Below are positions 1-9,849 of a stretch of DNA of 64,000 nucleotides, piece after piece (position 1 is the first letter of the stretch; each line of letters begins with the position of its first letter). Below the pieces are notes generated by a model. It had not been told where the DNA came from. It searched no databases and saw only the letters and a program-made list of their open reading frames with translations. Origin of the DNA: Caulobacteraceae bacterium PMMR1 (lineage in GTDB: Bacteria; Pseudomonadota; Alphaproteobacteria; Caulobacterales; Caulobacteraceae). The position numbers were made by a program, and so were the translations under genes. The stretch covers positions 2,232,001-2,296,000 of the forward strand of contig JPOM01000001.1 in assembly GCA_000733915.1 (NCBI GenBank). The letters are read 5' to 3'.

Positions 1-59
1 GATCGTCTCCTTCGGGCGGGATGCGGAAACCGCCCCGGACGGCTACAACCTGGACCTCG

Positions 60-821
60 ATGCGTCGAGACGTTCTGGACCTGCGCCGCTTCTACGCCTC
101 GCCCCTCGGGCGCGCCGTTCGCGATCGCGTGTCGCGCAAGCTGGCCGAGGCCTGGGGCGACGCCCGGGGGCTCGACGTGCTCGGCGTGGGCTACGCCACG
201 CCCTTCCTGGACGGCTTCCGGCCTCAGGCCCGGCGCGTGGTGGCCGCCATGCCCGCCCAGCAGGGGGTGGAGGTCTGGCCCGCGGACGGCCGCAATCTGT
301 CCTGCCTCGCCGAAGAGGCGGCCCTGCCCTTCATGAACGCGCTGTTCGACCGGGTGCTGGTCACGCACGGCCTGGAGGAGGCCCCCGACCTGATCGCCCT
401 GCTGGAGGAGGTAAAGCGCGTCATGGCCCCCTCCGGCCGGGCGATCTTCGCGGTCGCCTCCCGGGCGGGGCTTTGGGCCGGGGCGGAGTCCACGCCCTTC
501 GGCTACGGCCGGCCGTTCACCCGCCGCCAGCTGGAGGAGGTCGTGCGCGAGGCGGGGCTGGAGCCCGCCGCCTGGTCGCGCGCCGTCTACATCCCGCCGC
601 ACCCGGCCTTCGCCCCCCACGCCGAGCTGGTCGAGCAGCTGGGCTCGCGCGTCTGGCCGCCGTTCTCCGGCCTGATCCTGCTGGAGGCGGTGAAGCAGAC
701 CTTCGCGGTCAAGCCCCGGGCGGTGCGTGCGCCCGCCTTCGCCCCGGCCGAGTGCTGCGCCCGGCCCCTGCGCCCGCCCCGTCCGGGCGAAACCCTTTGC
801 GGCGGCCCGTGCTTCCATTAG
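60..821 (+). CDS. Class I SAM-dependent methyltransferase (type 11-like)
   Basis: Protein of 253 residues if it starts at the ATG at 60 (MRRDVLDLRRFYASPLG); an ATG at 21 is also in frame. It has a Rossmann-type methyltransferase core: a degenerate SAM loop near residue 40 (LDVLGVGYATPFLDGF), an acidic region with the segment LPFMNALFDRVLVTHGLEE, and a later strand (GRAIFAVASRAGLWA). The C-terminus is Pro/Arg/Cys-rich. Such proteins are common in Caulobacterales with unknown methyl acceptor. The window begins inside or just upstream of the gene, so its promoter and any upstream partner are not visible; bases 1-59 hold no recognisable feature. It lies 57 bp upstream of the P-II gene on the same strand. 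Family call is solid; substrate is unknown. Confidence 0.75.
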   Translation: MRRDVLDLRRFYASPLGRAVRDRVSRKLAEAWGDARGLDVLGVGYATPFLDGFRPQARRVVAAMPAQQGVEVWPADGRNLSCLAEEAALPFMNALFDRVLVTHGLEEAPDLIALLEEVKRVMAPSGRAIFAVASRAGLWAGAESTPFGYGRPFTRRQLEEVVREAGLEPAAWSRAVYIPPHPAFAPHAELVEQLGSRVWPPFSGLILLEAVKQTFAVKPRAVRAPAFAPAECCARPLRPPRPGETLCGGPCFH

Positions 822-878
822 CTAGGCCGTCCGACCTCGGACCATGACCGCCATCCCTCGCCGAGAAGCCGCCGCCCG

Positions 879-1223
879 ATGAAGCTGATCACCGCCGTCA
901 TCAAGCCGAGCCGCCTGGACGAGGTGCTCGACGCCGTCACCGACGCGGGCGCCTCGGGCGTGACCGTCACCGAGGTGCGCGGCTACGGTCGGCAGAAGGG
1001 CAAGACCGAGGTCTATCGCGGCGCGGAGTACGAGGTGCGCCTCCTGCCCAAGGTGAAGGTCGAGGTGGCCGCTCCCGCCGACATCGCCGAGCGCGTGGTG
1101 GAGGCCATCGCCCGCGCCGCGTCCACCGGCAAGATCGGCGACGGCAAGGTCTTCGTGCTGGACCTCGAGGCCGCGGTCCGCATCCGCACCGGCGAGCGCG
1201 ACGCCGCCGCCATCACCGGCTGA
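879..1223 (+). CDS. P-II family nitrogen regulatory protein (GlnB/GlnK type)
   Basis: A 114-residue protein with the full P-II fold: N-terminal MKLITAVIKP, the T-loop TEVYRGAEYEV with the modifiable tyrosine at residue 51, and the C-terminal signature TGKIGDGKVFVLD followed by RIRTGERD. P-II trimers bind ATP/ADP and 2-oxoglutarate and control nitrogen assimilation by contacting targets such as AmtB, glutamine synthetase adenylyltransferase and NtrB; uridylylation of Tyr51 by GlnD reverses this. Length is normal. No amtB or glnA is adjacent, so GlnB and GlnK cannot be told apart here. The 3' end faces the converging metW gene, with 27 bp between stop codons. Confidence 0.93.
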   Translation: MKLITAVIKPSRLDEVLDAVTDAGASGVTVTEVRGYGRQKGKTEVYRGAEYEVRLLPKVKVEVAAPADIAERVVEAIARAASTGKIGDGKVFVLDLEAAVRIRTGERDAAAITG

Positions 1224-1250
1224 GCCCCCGCCCGGCCGGCCCGCGGCGCC

Positions 1251-1936
1251 TCACCCGAACAGGTCGGCGGTCTGAGGCTCCGGGGCCACGAGCTCGGGCG
1301 CAGGCGCAGGCGGCGCCGCCCGCCCCGGCTCAGGAGCAGCAGCGCCTGCTCCGCCCGCCAGTTCTCCCCCGCGCGGTAGGGGTCCATCGGCCGGGCCGGG
1401 CCCGAGGCGGACAGGGCCGCCGCCGCCTCGATGCTCAGCCCCAGGTCCTCGCAGAGCGCGGTGAAGTCGCGCAGCGTGCACAGGTGGATGTTGGCCGTCT
1501 CCCACCAGGGCGCCGGAAGGGCGCGGGTCTCCGGCATGCGCCCGGACATGAGCAGGCTCAGGCGAACGCGCCAGTGGCCGAAGTTCGGGAACGAGACGAT
1601 GGCCCGCTCCGCCAGGCGCATCAGCCGGCCCAGCACCTCGCGGGGGTTCTTCACCGCCTGCAGCGTCTGGGACAGCACGGCGTAGTCGAAGGCGCCCTCA
1701 GGAAATTCGCCGAGGTCGCGGTCGGCGTCGCCCTGCATCACCGCCAGCCCGCGCGCCAGGCAGGTCGCGACATTGCGCGGGTCGATCTCCAGCCCCCGGG
1801 CGTCCACGCCCTTCTCCCGCCGGAGCAGGTCCAGGAGCTCGCCCTCGCCGCAGCCGACGTCGAGCACCCGCGCCCCCGGGCGGACCAGGCGCAGGATCTC
1901 GCGAAAGTCCTCCCGAATCGGGGCGTCGCCGGACAT
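1251..1936 (-). CDS. metW: MetW, methionine biosynthesis methyltransferase-like protein (3' end frameshifted)
   Basis: MetW acts with MetX in homoserine acylation in alphaproteobacteria and has a SAM methyltransferase fold. From the ATG at 1936 (MSGDAPIREDF) the sequence shows the SAM loop RVLDVGCGEGELL, the motif LSQTLQAVKNPREVL and the family segment SFPNFGHWRVRLSLLMSGRM. After the family C-terminus (WRAEQALLLLSR) the frame runs on through a GC-rich run at about 1311-1328. In the opened frame it would read on antisense into the P-II gene to 1013; one extra base restores a natural end, PELVAPEPQTADLFG, with the stop at 1251. I therefore give the corrected span. metX, the usual upstream partner, is absent: the upstream neighbour is a divergent peptidase gene. 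Confidence 0.82.
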
Positions 1937-2058
1937 GGCCGACGAGGTCGCAATCCGCAGGCGCGGCGTCAACGCTCCCGCCCTTGCCAGGCGCGCCGCC
2001 GCGGGCGACCCTGGCGGCGTGGGGCCTGAAGCCGAGGCCTTTGAGCGGGGGACGTCGC

Positions 2059-4476
2059 GTGATCAAGGGCGCATGGGGGACGGCGTGGCTGGTCGCGGCG
2101 CTGGCGATCGGGTTCGCCATCAGCTGGGCGGGGCTGCAACCGCCCCCGGTGCGCGGGGCGAACGCACCCGCCGACGCCTTCTCCGCCGCCCGCGCCATGG
2201 TCGACGTGCGCGCCATCGCTGTGCGTCCCCACCCCACCGGCTCGGCCGAGGCCGCGCGGGTGCGCGGCTACATCACCCAGCGCATGCAGGCGCTCGGGCT
2301 GCAGACGCAGGTGCGCGAGGGCGTGGGCGCCTCCACCTCCAAGTGGGCCAAGGGCCGCTTCCTCGCCGCCGCCCGGGTGGAGAACCTGATCGGGGTCCTA
2401 CCCGGGCGGGAACGGACCCTGCCTGCCCTGGCGATCATGGCCCATTCCGACTCCGTCGCCAATTCGCCGGGCGGCTCGGACGACAGCGCAGGCGTGGCCG
2501 CTGGACTGGAGATCCTGCGCGCGATCAAGGCGCGCGGCCAACCCGAGCGCGACGTCTGGCTGGTGATCACCGACGCGGAGGAGGCGGGCCTGCTCGGCGC
2601 GGAGGCCTTCTTCGCCACCGACCCGCTGTCGCGGCGCGTCGGCGCGGTGATCAACATGGACACCCGCGGCGGCGGCGGGCGCGCCTTCATGTTCCAGGTG
2701 ACGCCGGGGGACCAGGGCTGGATCGCGCTGCTGGCCGCCCACGCCCCGCACGCCTCGGCAAACTCCTTGGCCGAGTTCATCGCGCGGCTCATGCCCAACG
2801 ACACGGACTTCAGCATCGCGCACGCGCACGGCGTCCCGGGGCTGAACTTCGCCTTCGTGGGCGACTTCTTCGACTATCACACGGCCCACGCCACCGCCGC
2901 GGCGCTGGACCCGCGCAGCCTGCAGCACATGGGCGAGCAGGCGCTGGGCGCGGCCCAGGCCTTGGCGGCCAGCCGCACCCTGCCGGCCAAAGGACCCGAC
3001 GTGGCGACCGCGGACCCGCCGCTCCTGCCCCTTCTCCACTACGACCCGGTCTGGGGCTGGGTCCTGATCGCAGCGGGCGGGGGAGCCCTGGCGCTGCTGG
3101 CGGCGCGGGGCGCGGCGGCGGGCTGGTTCGAGGGCGGCGGGCTCTGGCGCGGGCCGCTGGCGGCGCTGGCCAGCCTGCTGGCGACCGCGACGGCGCTGGG
3201 CGCGGCGGGGGCCCTGCTCAACCCGACCTATCCGCAGGGCCTCTACGGCCTTCTGCAGCACTATGGCGCCCTGCAGGCGGGGATCGCAGCGCTCTGCGTC
3301 GGCGCGCCCTGGCTGTTCGCCGGCCTGAGGGGCCCCGCCGCCCGCATCGGCGCTGCGACGGCGCTGGTCGCCCTCGCCCTGATCGCCGGTTTCCTGCACG
3401 GGGTGCAGCTCCCGGCCCTGGGCTTGGGCCTGCTCGCCGCCGCCCTGGCCTGGGTCGCCCTCGCCCGCCCGCCCAGCCCCGGCGCGGCCTGGGTGGGGAG
3501 CCTGGCCTGGCTGCTGATCGTGGCGATCGCGCTTCAGCTCGCCGCCCCCGTCGGCGCCTTCGCCGCGGAGTGGCCGCTGGGGCTGGCGGCCCTGGGTGCG
3601 GTCGCGGCGGTGCTGCTGGGCGTGGACAGCGACAAGGGCGGAACCGGCGCGGCCCTCGCGATCACAGCGGGCCTGACGCTCGGCTTCGTCGCCTTCCTCG
3701 GCGGGACCCTGCTGCTGACGGTGGGCCTGATGTCGCCTGCGGCCATGGTCGTGCCGGTCCTTCTGGCGCTGCCCGCCTTCGCCCCGCTCGTCTGGCGCTC
3801 GGGCCGCGAGTGGGCGGGGCTGGAGGCGGCGGTCGGCGCAATCGTCCTGGGCGCGGGCCTGCTCGCCTTCGCCGGGCTCGCGACCGGGGGGAGCCCGCGC
3901 GCGCCCGCCCTCAGCGAGGTCTTCTACGTGTCGGAGCCCGCGGCCGGCGCCGCCTGGCGGGTGGATGCGCTGGATCGCCTGGACGACTGGTCCCGACCCG
4001 TCCTGGCCGCTGGCGGCCCGATCACGCACAAGCCGCTCGCGCCGCTCTTCAGCGGCGAGGTCTACCAGGCGCCGGCCCCCGTGGCCGCCCTGCCGGCGCC
4101 GCAGCTGATCCTGCAGCCTGAGCGCGCGAGCCTGCGCATCCTGGCCCAGCCGAGCGGCGAGGCGCGCCAGCTCAGGCTCTGGCTCCGCAGCGCCGGCCCC
4201 GTGGGCGGCGTCAAGGTCCAGGGTCGCGCGACCGGCCTGCAGCTCAAGCCCGGGCGCTGGTCGCAGATCAGCTTCGACGCGCCGCCCCCGGGGGGGATCG
4301 CGGTCGAGGTCGCAGGCGCGGGCGCGGGCGGACCCAAGCTGGAGCTCGTCCTGGCCCAGATCCGCGACGGCTTTCCCCCCGAGGCCGATCCGCACCGGCC
4401 CATGCCGCCGCACCTGATGCCCTGGGGGCTGTCGGGCACGACCTGGACGGTGACGCGGGGCCAGGCGGGCGGCTAG
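2059..4476 (+). CDS. M28 family membrane metallopeptidase (ER-aminopeptidase-like)
   Basis: About 805 residues from the GTG at 2059, chosen because a GGGGGA ribosome site precedes it and a membrane segment follows at once ([17 protein letters not shown]); an ATG at 1984 is also in frame. The first ~320 residues are an M28 zinc peptidase domain with the expected ligands: His/Asp in MAHSDS, Asp in GGSDDSAG, Glu-Glu in [10 protein letters not shown], Asp in NMDTRGG and His in DYHTAHAT. The C-terminal half is a string of Ala/Leu-rich membrane segments ending in a soluble domain. This layout resembles eukaryotic ERMP1/vacuolar M28 peptidases and their bacterial relatives. Probable periplasmic or extracytoplasmic aminopeptidase; substrate unknown. 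Monocistronic, divergent from metW. Confidence 0.85.
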   Translation: MIKGAWGTAWLVAALAIGFAISWAGLQPPPVRGANAPADAFSAARAMVDVRAIAVRPHPTGSAEAARVRGYITQRMQALGLQTQVREGVGASTSKWAKGRFLAAARVENLIGVLPGRERTLPALAIMAHSDSVANSPGGSDDSAGVAAGLEILRAIKARGQPERDVWLVITDAEEAGLLGAEAFFATDPLSRRVGAVINMDTRGGGGRAFMFQVTPGDQGWIALLAAHAPHASANSLAEFIARLMPNDTDFSIAHAHGVPGLNFAFVGDFFDYHTAHATAAALDPRSLQHMGEQALGAAQALAASRTLPAKGPDVATADPPLLPLLHYDPVWGWVLIAAGGGALALLAARGAAAGWFEGGGLWRGPLAALASLLATATALGAAGALLNPTYPQGLYGLLQHYGALQAGIAALCVGAPWLFAGLRGPAARIGAATALVALALIAGFLHGVQLPALGLGLLAAALAWVALARPPSPGAAWVGSLAWLLIVAIALQLAAPVGAFAAEWPLGLAALGAVAAVLLGVDSDKGGTGAALAITAGLTLGFVAFLGGTLLLTVGLMSPAAMVVPVLLALPAFAPLVWRSGREWAGLEAAVGAIVLGAGLLAFAGLATGGSPRAPALSEVFYVSEPAAGAAWRVDALDRLDDWSRPVLAAGGPITHKPLAPLFSGEVYQAPAPVAALPAPQLILQPERASLRILAQPSGEARQLRLWLRSAGPVGGVKVQGRATGLQLKPGRWSQISFDAPPPGGIAVEVAGAGAGGPKLELVLAQIRDGFPPEADPHRPMPPHLMPWGLSGTTWTVTRGQAGG

Positions 4477-4558
4477 TTGCGGGCCCGGCGGCGGCGCACT
4501 AGACCGGCCCGCCGTTCCATCCGCCGCCGCTCTTGGCGCGCCCCTCGGAGTTCCTGCG

Positions 4559-5632
4559 TTGCGTCTGCCCCAGGCCAAGCTGCAGTCGGTGCTGGACCGC
4601 TTCCGCGAGGTGGAGGCGCGGATGGGCGCGGCGGGCGATGGGGCGGAGATCGTCCGCCTGGGCAAGGAGTATGCGGAGCTCCGCCCGATCGCCGAGGCGG
4701 TCGCGCGGCTGCAGAAGGCGCAGGACGACGGCGCCGAGCTCAAGGCCATGGCCGCCTCGGGCGACCCGGACCTCGCCGCCCTGGCCCGCGAGGAGCTGGC
4801 CGAGTTCGACGCCCGCCTGCCGCGGCTCCAGCGCGAGGTGGCGCTGCTGCTCGCGCCCCGGGACCGCGACGAGAACGCCAGCGTGATCTTAGAGGTGCGC
4901 GCCGGCACGGGCGGGGACGAAGCGGCGCTGTTCGCCGGGGACCTCTTCCGCATGTACCAGCGCTACGCCGCCCTGCACGGCTGGCGCTTCGAGCTCGAGG
5001 ACGCGTCCGAGGGCGAGGCGGGCGGCTACAAGGAGGCGGTGGCCTCGATCACCGGCGACGGCGTCTATGGCCGGCTCAAGTTCGAGAGCGGCGTCCACCG
5101 GGTCCAGCGCGTGCCCGCCACCGAGACCCAGGGGCGCATCCACACCTCCGCCGCCACCGTGGCCGTCCTGCCCGAGCCCGAGGACGTGGAGATCGCGATC
5201 CGCGACCAGGACCTGCGCATCGACACCTACCGCTCTTCCGGGGCGGGCGGGCAGCACGTGAACAAGACCGACTCCGCGGTGCGCATCACCCACCTCCCCA
5301 CCGGGATCGTGGTCACGAGCTCGGAGAAGAGCCAACACCAGAACCGCGCCAAGGCCATGAAGGTGCTGAAGGCGCGGCTCTATGATCTGCAGCGCGAGGC
5401 GCTCGACACCGCCCGCGCGGAGGCCCGCAAGAGCCAGGTCGGCTCGGGCGACCGCTCCGAGCGCATCCGCACCTACAACTTCCCCCAGGGGCGGGTCAGC
5501 GACCACCGGATCAACCTGACCCTCTACACCCTGCCCAAGGTGCTGGAGGGCGAGGGCCTGGACGAGCTGGTGGACGCGCTGATCGCCGAGGACGAGGCCG
5601 CGCGCCTGGCCGCCCTGGAAGCGGAAGCCTGA
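4559..5632 (+). CDS. prfA: Peptide chain release factor 1
   Basis: 357 residues, normal length for RF1, which reads UAA and UAG and triggers peptide release on the ribosome. The GGQ loop ([18 protein letters not shown]) and the RF1-type stop-codon tripeptide PAT in [15 protein letters not shown] are intact. The start is a TTG at 4559 preceded by CGGAG at 8 bp; no in-frame ATG or GTG fits the conserved N-terminus ([20 protein letters not shown]). The methyltransferase gene prmC, often next to prfA, is not here; instead prfA converges on petC with a GC hairpin between them. Confidence 0.96.
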   Translation: MRLPQAKLQSVLDRFREVEARMGAAGDGAEIVRLGKEYAELRPIAEAVARLQKAQDDGAELKAMAASGDPDLAALAREELAEFDARLPRLQREVALLLAPRDRDENASVILEVRAGTGGDEAALFAGDLFRMYQRYAALHGWRFELEDASEGEAGGYKEAVASITGDGVYGRLKFESGVHRVQRVPATETQGRIHTSAATVAVLPEPEDVEIAIRDQDLRIDTYRSSGAGGQHVNKTDSAVRITHLPTGIVVTSSEKSQHQNRAKAMKVLKARLYDLQREALDTARAEARKSQVGSGDRSERIRTYNFPQGRVSDHRINLTLYTLPKVLEGEGLDELVDALIAEDEAARLAALEAEA

Positions 5633-5656
5633 GGCGGCTGCCGGCGTGCGGCGTGA

Positions 5657-5676
5657 GCGGGGCCGCCCGGCCCCGC
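5657..5676. terminator. GC-rich hairpin between convergent prfA and petC
   Basis: An 8-bp perfect inverted repeat (GCGGGGCC, loop GCCC, GGCCCCGC) lies between the stop codons of two converging genes. There is no T-tract on either strand, so if it terminates transcription it would be a weak or bidirectional structure. Position supports the call more than sequence does. Confidence 0.4.
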
Positions 5677-5690
5677 CCCGCGCGGCGGTC

Positions 5691-6551
5691 TCAGTGCTCG
5701 ACGTTGCGCCAGATGCGCTTGTAGCTGAGGAACAGCACGCCCGCGAACAGGATCAGATAGGCCATCACCGCCAGGCCGGTCTGCTTGCGCTCCTCGGCCT
5801 TGGGCTCCGCGGCCCAGGCCAGGAAGGCGGCCACGTCCTTGGCCATCTGGTCGGTCGTGGACTTGGTGCCGTCGTCGAAGGTCACGCGCCCCTCGACCAG
5901 CTGGAACGGCATGGAGATGAAGCCGCCGACCGGCACCTTGTCCTTCGGGCCCGACCAGGCCGAGCCGAGGTCGCCGGGGTAGTAGATGTTATAGTACTTG
6001 CCGTCCGGCACGGTCAGGCCGTGGGGCTCGTCTTTGTAGCCCTGGAGCAGGGAATAGATGTAGTTCGCCCCGCCCTCGCGGGCGCGGGCCATCACCGACA
6101 GGTCGGGGGGCAGGGCGCCGCCATTGCCCGCACGCGCCGCCGCCTCATTGGCGTAGGGCGCCTTGAAGTGGTCGGCGGGGGTGGCCGGCCGCTCGGTCGC
6201 ATCGCCCGTGTCGGGATCGATGTCGGGCACCTTGATGTCCGCCGCGATCGCCTTGCACACCGGGGCCTCGTTGGGGTTCGGGTGCTTGGGGTCGTAGAAC
6301 GGCCCGCCCTGCTGGCAGAGGTTGCGGTAGTACATGAGGTTCATCGAGTGGCAGCTCGAACAGACCTCGGCATAGACCTTGTAGCCGCGCTGCAGCTGGG
6401 CCTGGTCGAAGCGGCCAAGCGGGCTCTCGAAGGCCCAGCCGCCCTCTTTCAGCTCCGCCTGGGTGGTTCGAGCCTGGGCCGGCGCGGCGACGAACGCCAG
6501 GGCGGCCGCGGCGGCCGCGAGGGTGAGCGCGACGGTGCGCATGGAGGTCAT
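5691..6551 (-). CDS. petC: Cytochrome c1, heme subunit of the bc1 complex
   Basis: 286 residues. It carries the c-type heme in the bc1 complex and passes electrons from the Rieske protein to a soluble or membrane cytochrome c. Visible features: a cleavable signal peptide (VALTLAAAAAALAFVAAPAQA), the heme motif CSSCH near residue 52 in VCSSCHSMNLMYYRNL, the axial-methionine region (GGFISMPFQLVEGRVTF), and a C-terminal anchor helix (AYLILFAGVLFLSYKRIW). The start ATG at 6551 overlaps the petB stop (TGATGA), suggesting translational coupling; a second ATG at 6542 is also possible. Last gene of petABC. Confidence 0.96.
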   Translation of the reverse strand: MTSMRTVALTLAAAAAALAFVAAPAQARTTQAELKEGGWAFESPLGRFDQAQLQRGYKVYAEVCSSCHSMNLMYYRNLCQQGGPFYDPKHPNPNEAPVCKAIAADIKVPDIDPDTGDATERPATPADHFKAPYANEAAARAGNGGALPPDLSVMARAREGGANYIYSLLQGYKDEPHGLTVPDGKYYNIYYPGDLGSAWSGPKDKVPVGGFISMPFQLVEGRVTFDDGTKSTTDQMAKDVAAFLAWAAEPKAEERKQTGLAVMAYLILFAGVLFLSYKRIWRNVEH

Positions 6552-7882
6552 CAGCCCTTCTTCTGGGGTTCGGCTGCGGCGCCTGCGGGCAGGGCCGCGC
6601 CGCCGCCGGAGAGCACCGGCGTCGAGATGGAGTCCGGCACCTTGGAAGGCTTCTCGTTGCGGCTGAGCAGCGGCAGCACCAGCAGGAAATAGGCGTAATA
6701 GTAGGTCGTCAGGATGCGGGCGAGCCACGTCACCGTGAAGCCGGTCGGGTCGCCGTTGGCGGTCTGGCCGGTCCTGATGACCACATCGTCCGGCTCCATG
6801 CCGCCGCACCAGCCCAAACCCAGCGTCGCCAGGACCAGGAGGACGAAGAACCAGCGCGCCGTCGGGCGGTAGCGCATGGAGCGCACCGGCGAGCGGTCGA
6901 GCCAGGGGACGGCGAAGAGCAGGCCGATGGCGCCGAACATGGTCAGCACGCCGAACAGCTTCTGCGGCACCGCGCGGAGCATGGCGTAGAAGGGCAGGAA
7001 GTACCACTCCGGCACGATGTGCGCCGGGGTGACCAGCGGGTTGGCCGGGATCTGGTTGTCGGTATGGCCCAGCGCCTCTGGGGCGAAGAACACGAACCAG
7101 GCGAACAGGATGAAGAAAACGACGATCGCGAACCCGTCCTTCACCGTGTAGTAGGGGTGGAAGGGCACGGTATCGGCCTTGCTCTTCACCGGCACCCCGG
7201 TGGGGTTGTTATTGCCGGTGACGTGCAGCGCCCAGATGTGCAGGCCCACGACGCCGGCGATCATGAAGGGCAGAAGATAGTGCAGGGCGAAGAAGCGGTT
7301 CAGGGTCGCATTGCCGACCGCGAACCCGCCCCAGAGCCAGGTTGTGATCGCCGTGCCGAGGCCCGGGATCACCTGGTCGAACGCCGAGAACAGATTGGTG
7401 ATCACCACCGCGCCGGCGAAGCTCATCTGGCCCCAGGGCAGGACGTAGCCCATGAAGCCGGTCGCCATCATCAGCAGATAGATCACGCAGCCGAGCAGCC
7501 AGAGCACTTCCCGCGGCGCCTTGTAGGAGCCGAAATAGAGCCCGCGCGCGATGTGGATGTAGACCGCCAGGAAGAACATCGAGGCGCCGTTGGCGTGAAT
7601 GTAGCGGATCATCCAGCCGTAGTTCACGTCGCGCATGATGTGCTCGACCGAATTGAAGGCCATGTCCCCGTTGGGGACGTAGTGCATGGCCAGTATCACG
7701 CCGGTGACGATCTGCGTCATCAGGCAGACGGCGAGGATGCCCCCGAAGGTCCACCAGTAATTCAGGTTCTTCGGCGTGGGAAAGTCGATCGCCGAGTCGT
7801 AGGCGATGCGAACGATCGGCAGGCGCGCATCGAGCCAGCGCTCGAAACCGGTTTTGGGTTCGTAGGTGGAATGTCCGCTCAT
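6551..7882 (-). CDS. petB: Cytochrome b of the bc1 complex
   Basis: 443 residues, the usual length of a full (not split b6/IV) alphaproteobacterial cytochrome b. It contains the two heme b groups and the Qo/Qi sites. Diagnostic segments: heme-ligand histidines in [20 protein letters not shown] and in [15 protein letters not shown], and the Qo-site PEWY motif in [18 protein letters not shown]. About eight membrane helices are evident. Start ATG at 7882 ([18 protein letters not shown]) follows the petA stop by 10 bp. Second gene of the minus-strand petABC operon. Confidence 0.97.
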   Translation of the reverse strand: MSGHSTYEPKTGFERWLDARLPIVRIAYDSAIDFPTPKNLNYWWTFGGILAVCLMTQIVTGVILAMHYVPNGDMAFNSVEHIMRDVNYGWMIRYIHANGASMFFLAVYIHIARGLYFGSYKAPREVLWLLGCVIYLLMMATGFMGYVLPWGQMSFAGAVVITNLFSAFDQVIPGLGTAITTWLWGGFAVGNATLNRFFALHYLLPFMIAGVVGLHIWALHVTGNNNPTGVPVKSKADTVPFHPYYTVKDGFAIVVFFILFAWFVFFAPEALGHTDNQIPANPLVTPAHIVPEWYFLPFYAMLRAVPQKLFGVLTMFGAIGLLFAVPWLDRSPVRSMRYRPTARWFFVLLVLATLGLGWCGGMEPDDVVIRTGQTANGDPTGFTVTWLARILTTYYYAYFLLVLPLLSRNEKPSKVPDSISTPVLSGGGAALPAGAAAEPQKKG

Positions 7883-7892
7883 GATCGCGTCC

Positions 7893-8474
7893 TCAACCGA
7901 TCCTGACCTTGGTCGGCCCGGTGAAGGCGTACTCCGGAACCTCCAGGTTCTTGGGAGCCGGGCCCTGCCGAATGCGGCCGGAGGTGTCGTAGACGGAGCC
8001 GTGGCACGGGCACAGCCAGCCGCCGTATTCGCCGCCGCCGAAGTTCGGCACGCAGCCGAGGTGGGTGCAGACGCCCACCAGCACAAGCGTCGCCTCGTGG
8101 CCGGGCTTCACGCGGCTGGCGTCGGTGGCGGGGTCGCGCAGATCGGCGTGGTCGTCCCTGCGGGCGGCCGCGATCTCCTTGGGCGTGCGGTGGCGCACGA
8201 ACACCGGCTTGCCGCGCCACTTCACGACCGCCTGCTGGCCCTCGGCCACCTTGGACACGTCGTACTCGATGGAGGCCAGGGCCAAGGTGTCGGCCGAGGG
8301 GTTCATCTGGTCGATCAGCGGCCAGGCCAGCGCGCCCGCGCCCCCAACGGTGGCCGCGATCGCGGCGATGTGGATGAAGTCCCGCCGGCTCGGCTCCTCG
8401 CCCGGCGCGGCCCCGTGCCCGCCGCCGAGAGCCGGCTGGGCGTTGGCCTGCTCGAGCCCGATGCTGTCGCTCAC
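7893..8474 (-). CDS. petA: Ubiquinol-cytochrome c reductase Rieske iron-sulfur subunit
   Basis: 193 residues. The N-terminus has a twin-arginine-like signal/anchor ([20 protein letters not shown]), and the C-terminal half has both cluster-binding boxes, CTHLGC and CPCHGS, providing two Cys and two His ligands to the [2Fe-2S] cluster. It accepts an electron from ubiquinol at the Qo site and moves it to cytochrome c1. First gene of petABC; the 133 bp upstream of its start contain a 20-bp inverted repeat (8529-8548) that may act in regulation. Confidence 0.96.
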   Translation of the reverse strand: MSDSIGLEQANAQPALGGGHGAAPGEEPSRRDFIHIAAIAATVGGAGALAWPLIDQMNPSADTLALASIEYDVSKVAEGQQAVVKWRGKPVFVRHRTPKEIAAARRDDHADLRDPATDASRVKPGHEATLVLVGVCTHLGCVPNFGGGEYGGWLCPCHGSVYDTSGRIRQGPAPKNLEVPEYAFTGPTKVRIG

Positions 8475-8528
8475 GTCTTTGTCGCCTCATGAGGGGCGCG
8501 CGGCCGAACGTCTTGGCCGCGCTGAAAT

Positions 8529-8548
8529 CGCGCTCGAATTAGAGCGCG
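8529..8548. promoter_or_regulatory. Inverted repeat upstream of petABC (candidate operator)
   Basis: A perfect 7-bp inverted repeat, CGCGCTC-GAATTA-GAGCGCG, lies 55 bp upstream of the petA start codon. Its TTAGAGCGC core recurs in the palindrome at 54727-54744 upstream of a lipoprotein gene. Either a transcription-factor site or part of a promoter is possible; the binding protein is unknown. Confidence 0.35.
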
Positions 8549-8607
8549 TCCGGCCCTTTTACAACCAGACAAGCCGGAAATGTGGGAACCGTCCCGCGGG
8601 CGGCGGA

Positions 8608-9657
8608 TCAGGCGCGCTCCAGCCAGGCCTCGCGCCAGTAGAGCGGGTTGGCCCGCGGGCAGTTCTTCACGCACCGCCCCTGGCAGTGCACGCCCTTCAG
8701 CGCCACCGTGCGGGAGAGCGTGACCATGCGCCCCGTCTCCTCGTGGATGATTCGCCGCACCGGGCGCTCGACCTCGAACACCTGCCCGGCGTAGTCGGCC
8801 ATCTCGGGCTCGAAGGTCAGGCCGCCGTTGGTCCCCTTGCAGTCCAAGGTGTCGATCAGGGCGCGGCGGGGCTTCACCCGCACCGCCTCGCCGGGCTGGA
8901 GCGCCAGCTCGCCCTTCGCCGGCTTCACCGCCGCCCCGGTCAGCTGGCCGAGGTCGGGCAGACCGAGCGCCTTGCGGACGCGGTTGACCGCCGTGCGCGC
9001 CGCGATCTCGAAGAGGCGCGCCCACGTCAGCTCGCCGCGGCGGAGATCGTCGAATAGATGCCTTAGGTCCCGCGTCGGGATCGGGCGGGTGGCGGCGAGC
9101 AGGGCCGTGGACTGGCAGAGCCAGCGATCGTCCCGGCGCACGGGCAGGGCCAGGAGGCGCGCCAGGGCGGGCTCGTCCTGCGGCCGCCAGGCGGCCCTCC
9201 GGTCCGGACCCGGAGCGGGCGCGAGCCACGCCTCCTTCCAGAAGCTCAGGCAGCCCCGCTCGCAGCCGCCGTGCCAGGCGCCGTCGCAGCGGGCGCCTTG
9301 AAGCAGCACGACGCCCTCGAGCCGGCGCAGCCCCCCGCCCTCCACGCAGGTCTTCTCCGCCCGACGGTGCACCCGCAGGCGCCGACCGGCGTAGCGCGCC
9401 ATCTCGGGCATGAAGGGCAGGCCGTCGAGCTTTCCGTCCACGTCCAGGGTTGCGGCGATCTCGGCCAGGCTCTTCACCTGCACCCAGTCGCCCTGGGCCA
9501 GGGGCCTGGATCGGCCAAGCCTTCGCCGCCCCGGCGTGGAGGGCCCGGCGATGCGACGGAGCTCGGTCGGGTTCGCGGCGGGGTTCGCGGCGGGGGCGAG
9601 GTCCGGCGGCGCGATCGTCTCTACGCCCCGCCAAGTCCCGAGCGCGCCGTCGGCCAT
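8608..9657 (-). CDS. Two-module cysteine-rich protein of unknown function
   Basis: 349 residues, not assignable to a named function. It contains two diverged copies of one ~90-residue module, about residues 56-145 and 257-349. Each copy has the order: a (G)xxVxVK strand, a D(V/C).G...GL.F.PEM..YAG box, a basic strand, a L.G..C region, a cysteine cluster and a W(K/R)EAWL end. Cysteine spacing is C-x7-C-x3-C in copy 1 (within CDGAWHGGCERGC) and C-x3-C-x3-C in copy 2 (CQGRCVKNC). I recall single-copy relatives beside glycosyltransferase or natural-product clusters in alphaproteobacteria, but cannot check that here. Clustered cysteines suggest metal binding. No signal peptide. It lies upstream of petABC on the same strand, separated by 133 bp. 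Confidence 0.75.
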   Translation of the reverse strand: MADGALGTWRGVETIAPPDLAPAANPAANPTELRRIAGPSTPGRRRLGRSRPLAQGDWVQVKSLAEIAATLDVDGKLDGLPFMPEMARYAGRRLRVHRRAEKTCVEGGGLRRLEGVVLLQGARCDGAWHGGCERGCLSFWKEAWLAPAPGPDRRAAWRPQDEPALARLLALPVRRDDRWLCQSTALLAATRPIPTRDLRHLFDDLRRGELTWARLFEIAARTAVNRVRKALGLPDLGQLTGAAVKPAKGELALQPGEAVRVKPRRALIDTLDCKGTNGGLTFEPEMADYAGQVFEVERPVRRIIHEETGRMVTLSRTVALKGVHCQGRCVKNCPRANPLYWREAWLERA

Positions 9658-9849
9658 CTTCTCAACTCCGCCTCACCAGACCCGATCCGGCACAGCCCGG
9701 ACCGACGCGGAGGGGTCCGGCGCAAGATGCGGGCCGAAGCCCCGCCGGCCGCGAGCCGCTCGCCGGCAAGCCCCCGCAAGCGGGGGGTAAGGTGAACGAG
9801 GTCTTAACCCCCTACGACCACAAGGGAGTTTCGAGCGGACGGAGGCGGC

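Noticed and set aside
2398-4953. Very long open frames antisense to the M28 peptidase and to other genes (for example 9673-11952 and 12579-14654 on the minus strand).
   Set aside because: They are out-of-frame shadows common in DNA of this GC content; they lack family motifs and ribosome sites and lie opposite well-identified genes.
9795-9815. TTAACC near the ftsK start as a CtrA half-site.
   Set aside because: Only one half is present and no TTAA partner at seven bases was seen; not enough to call.
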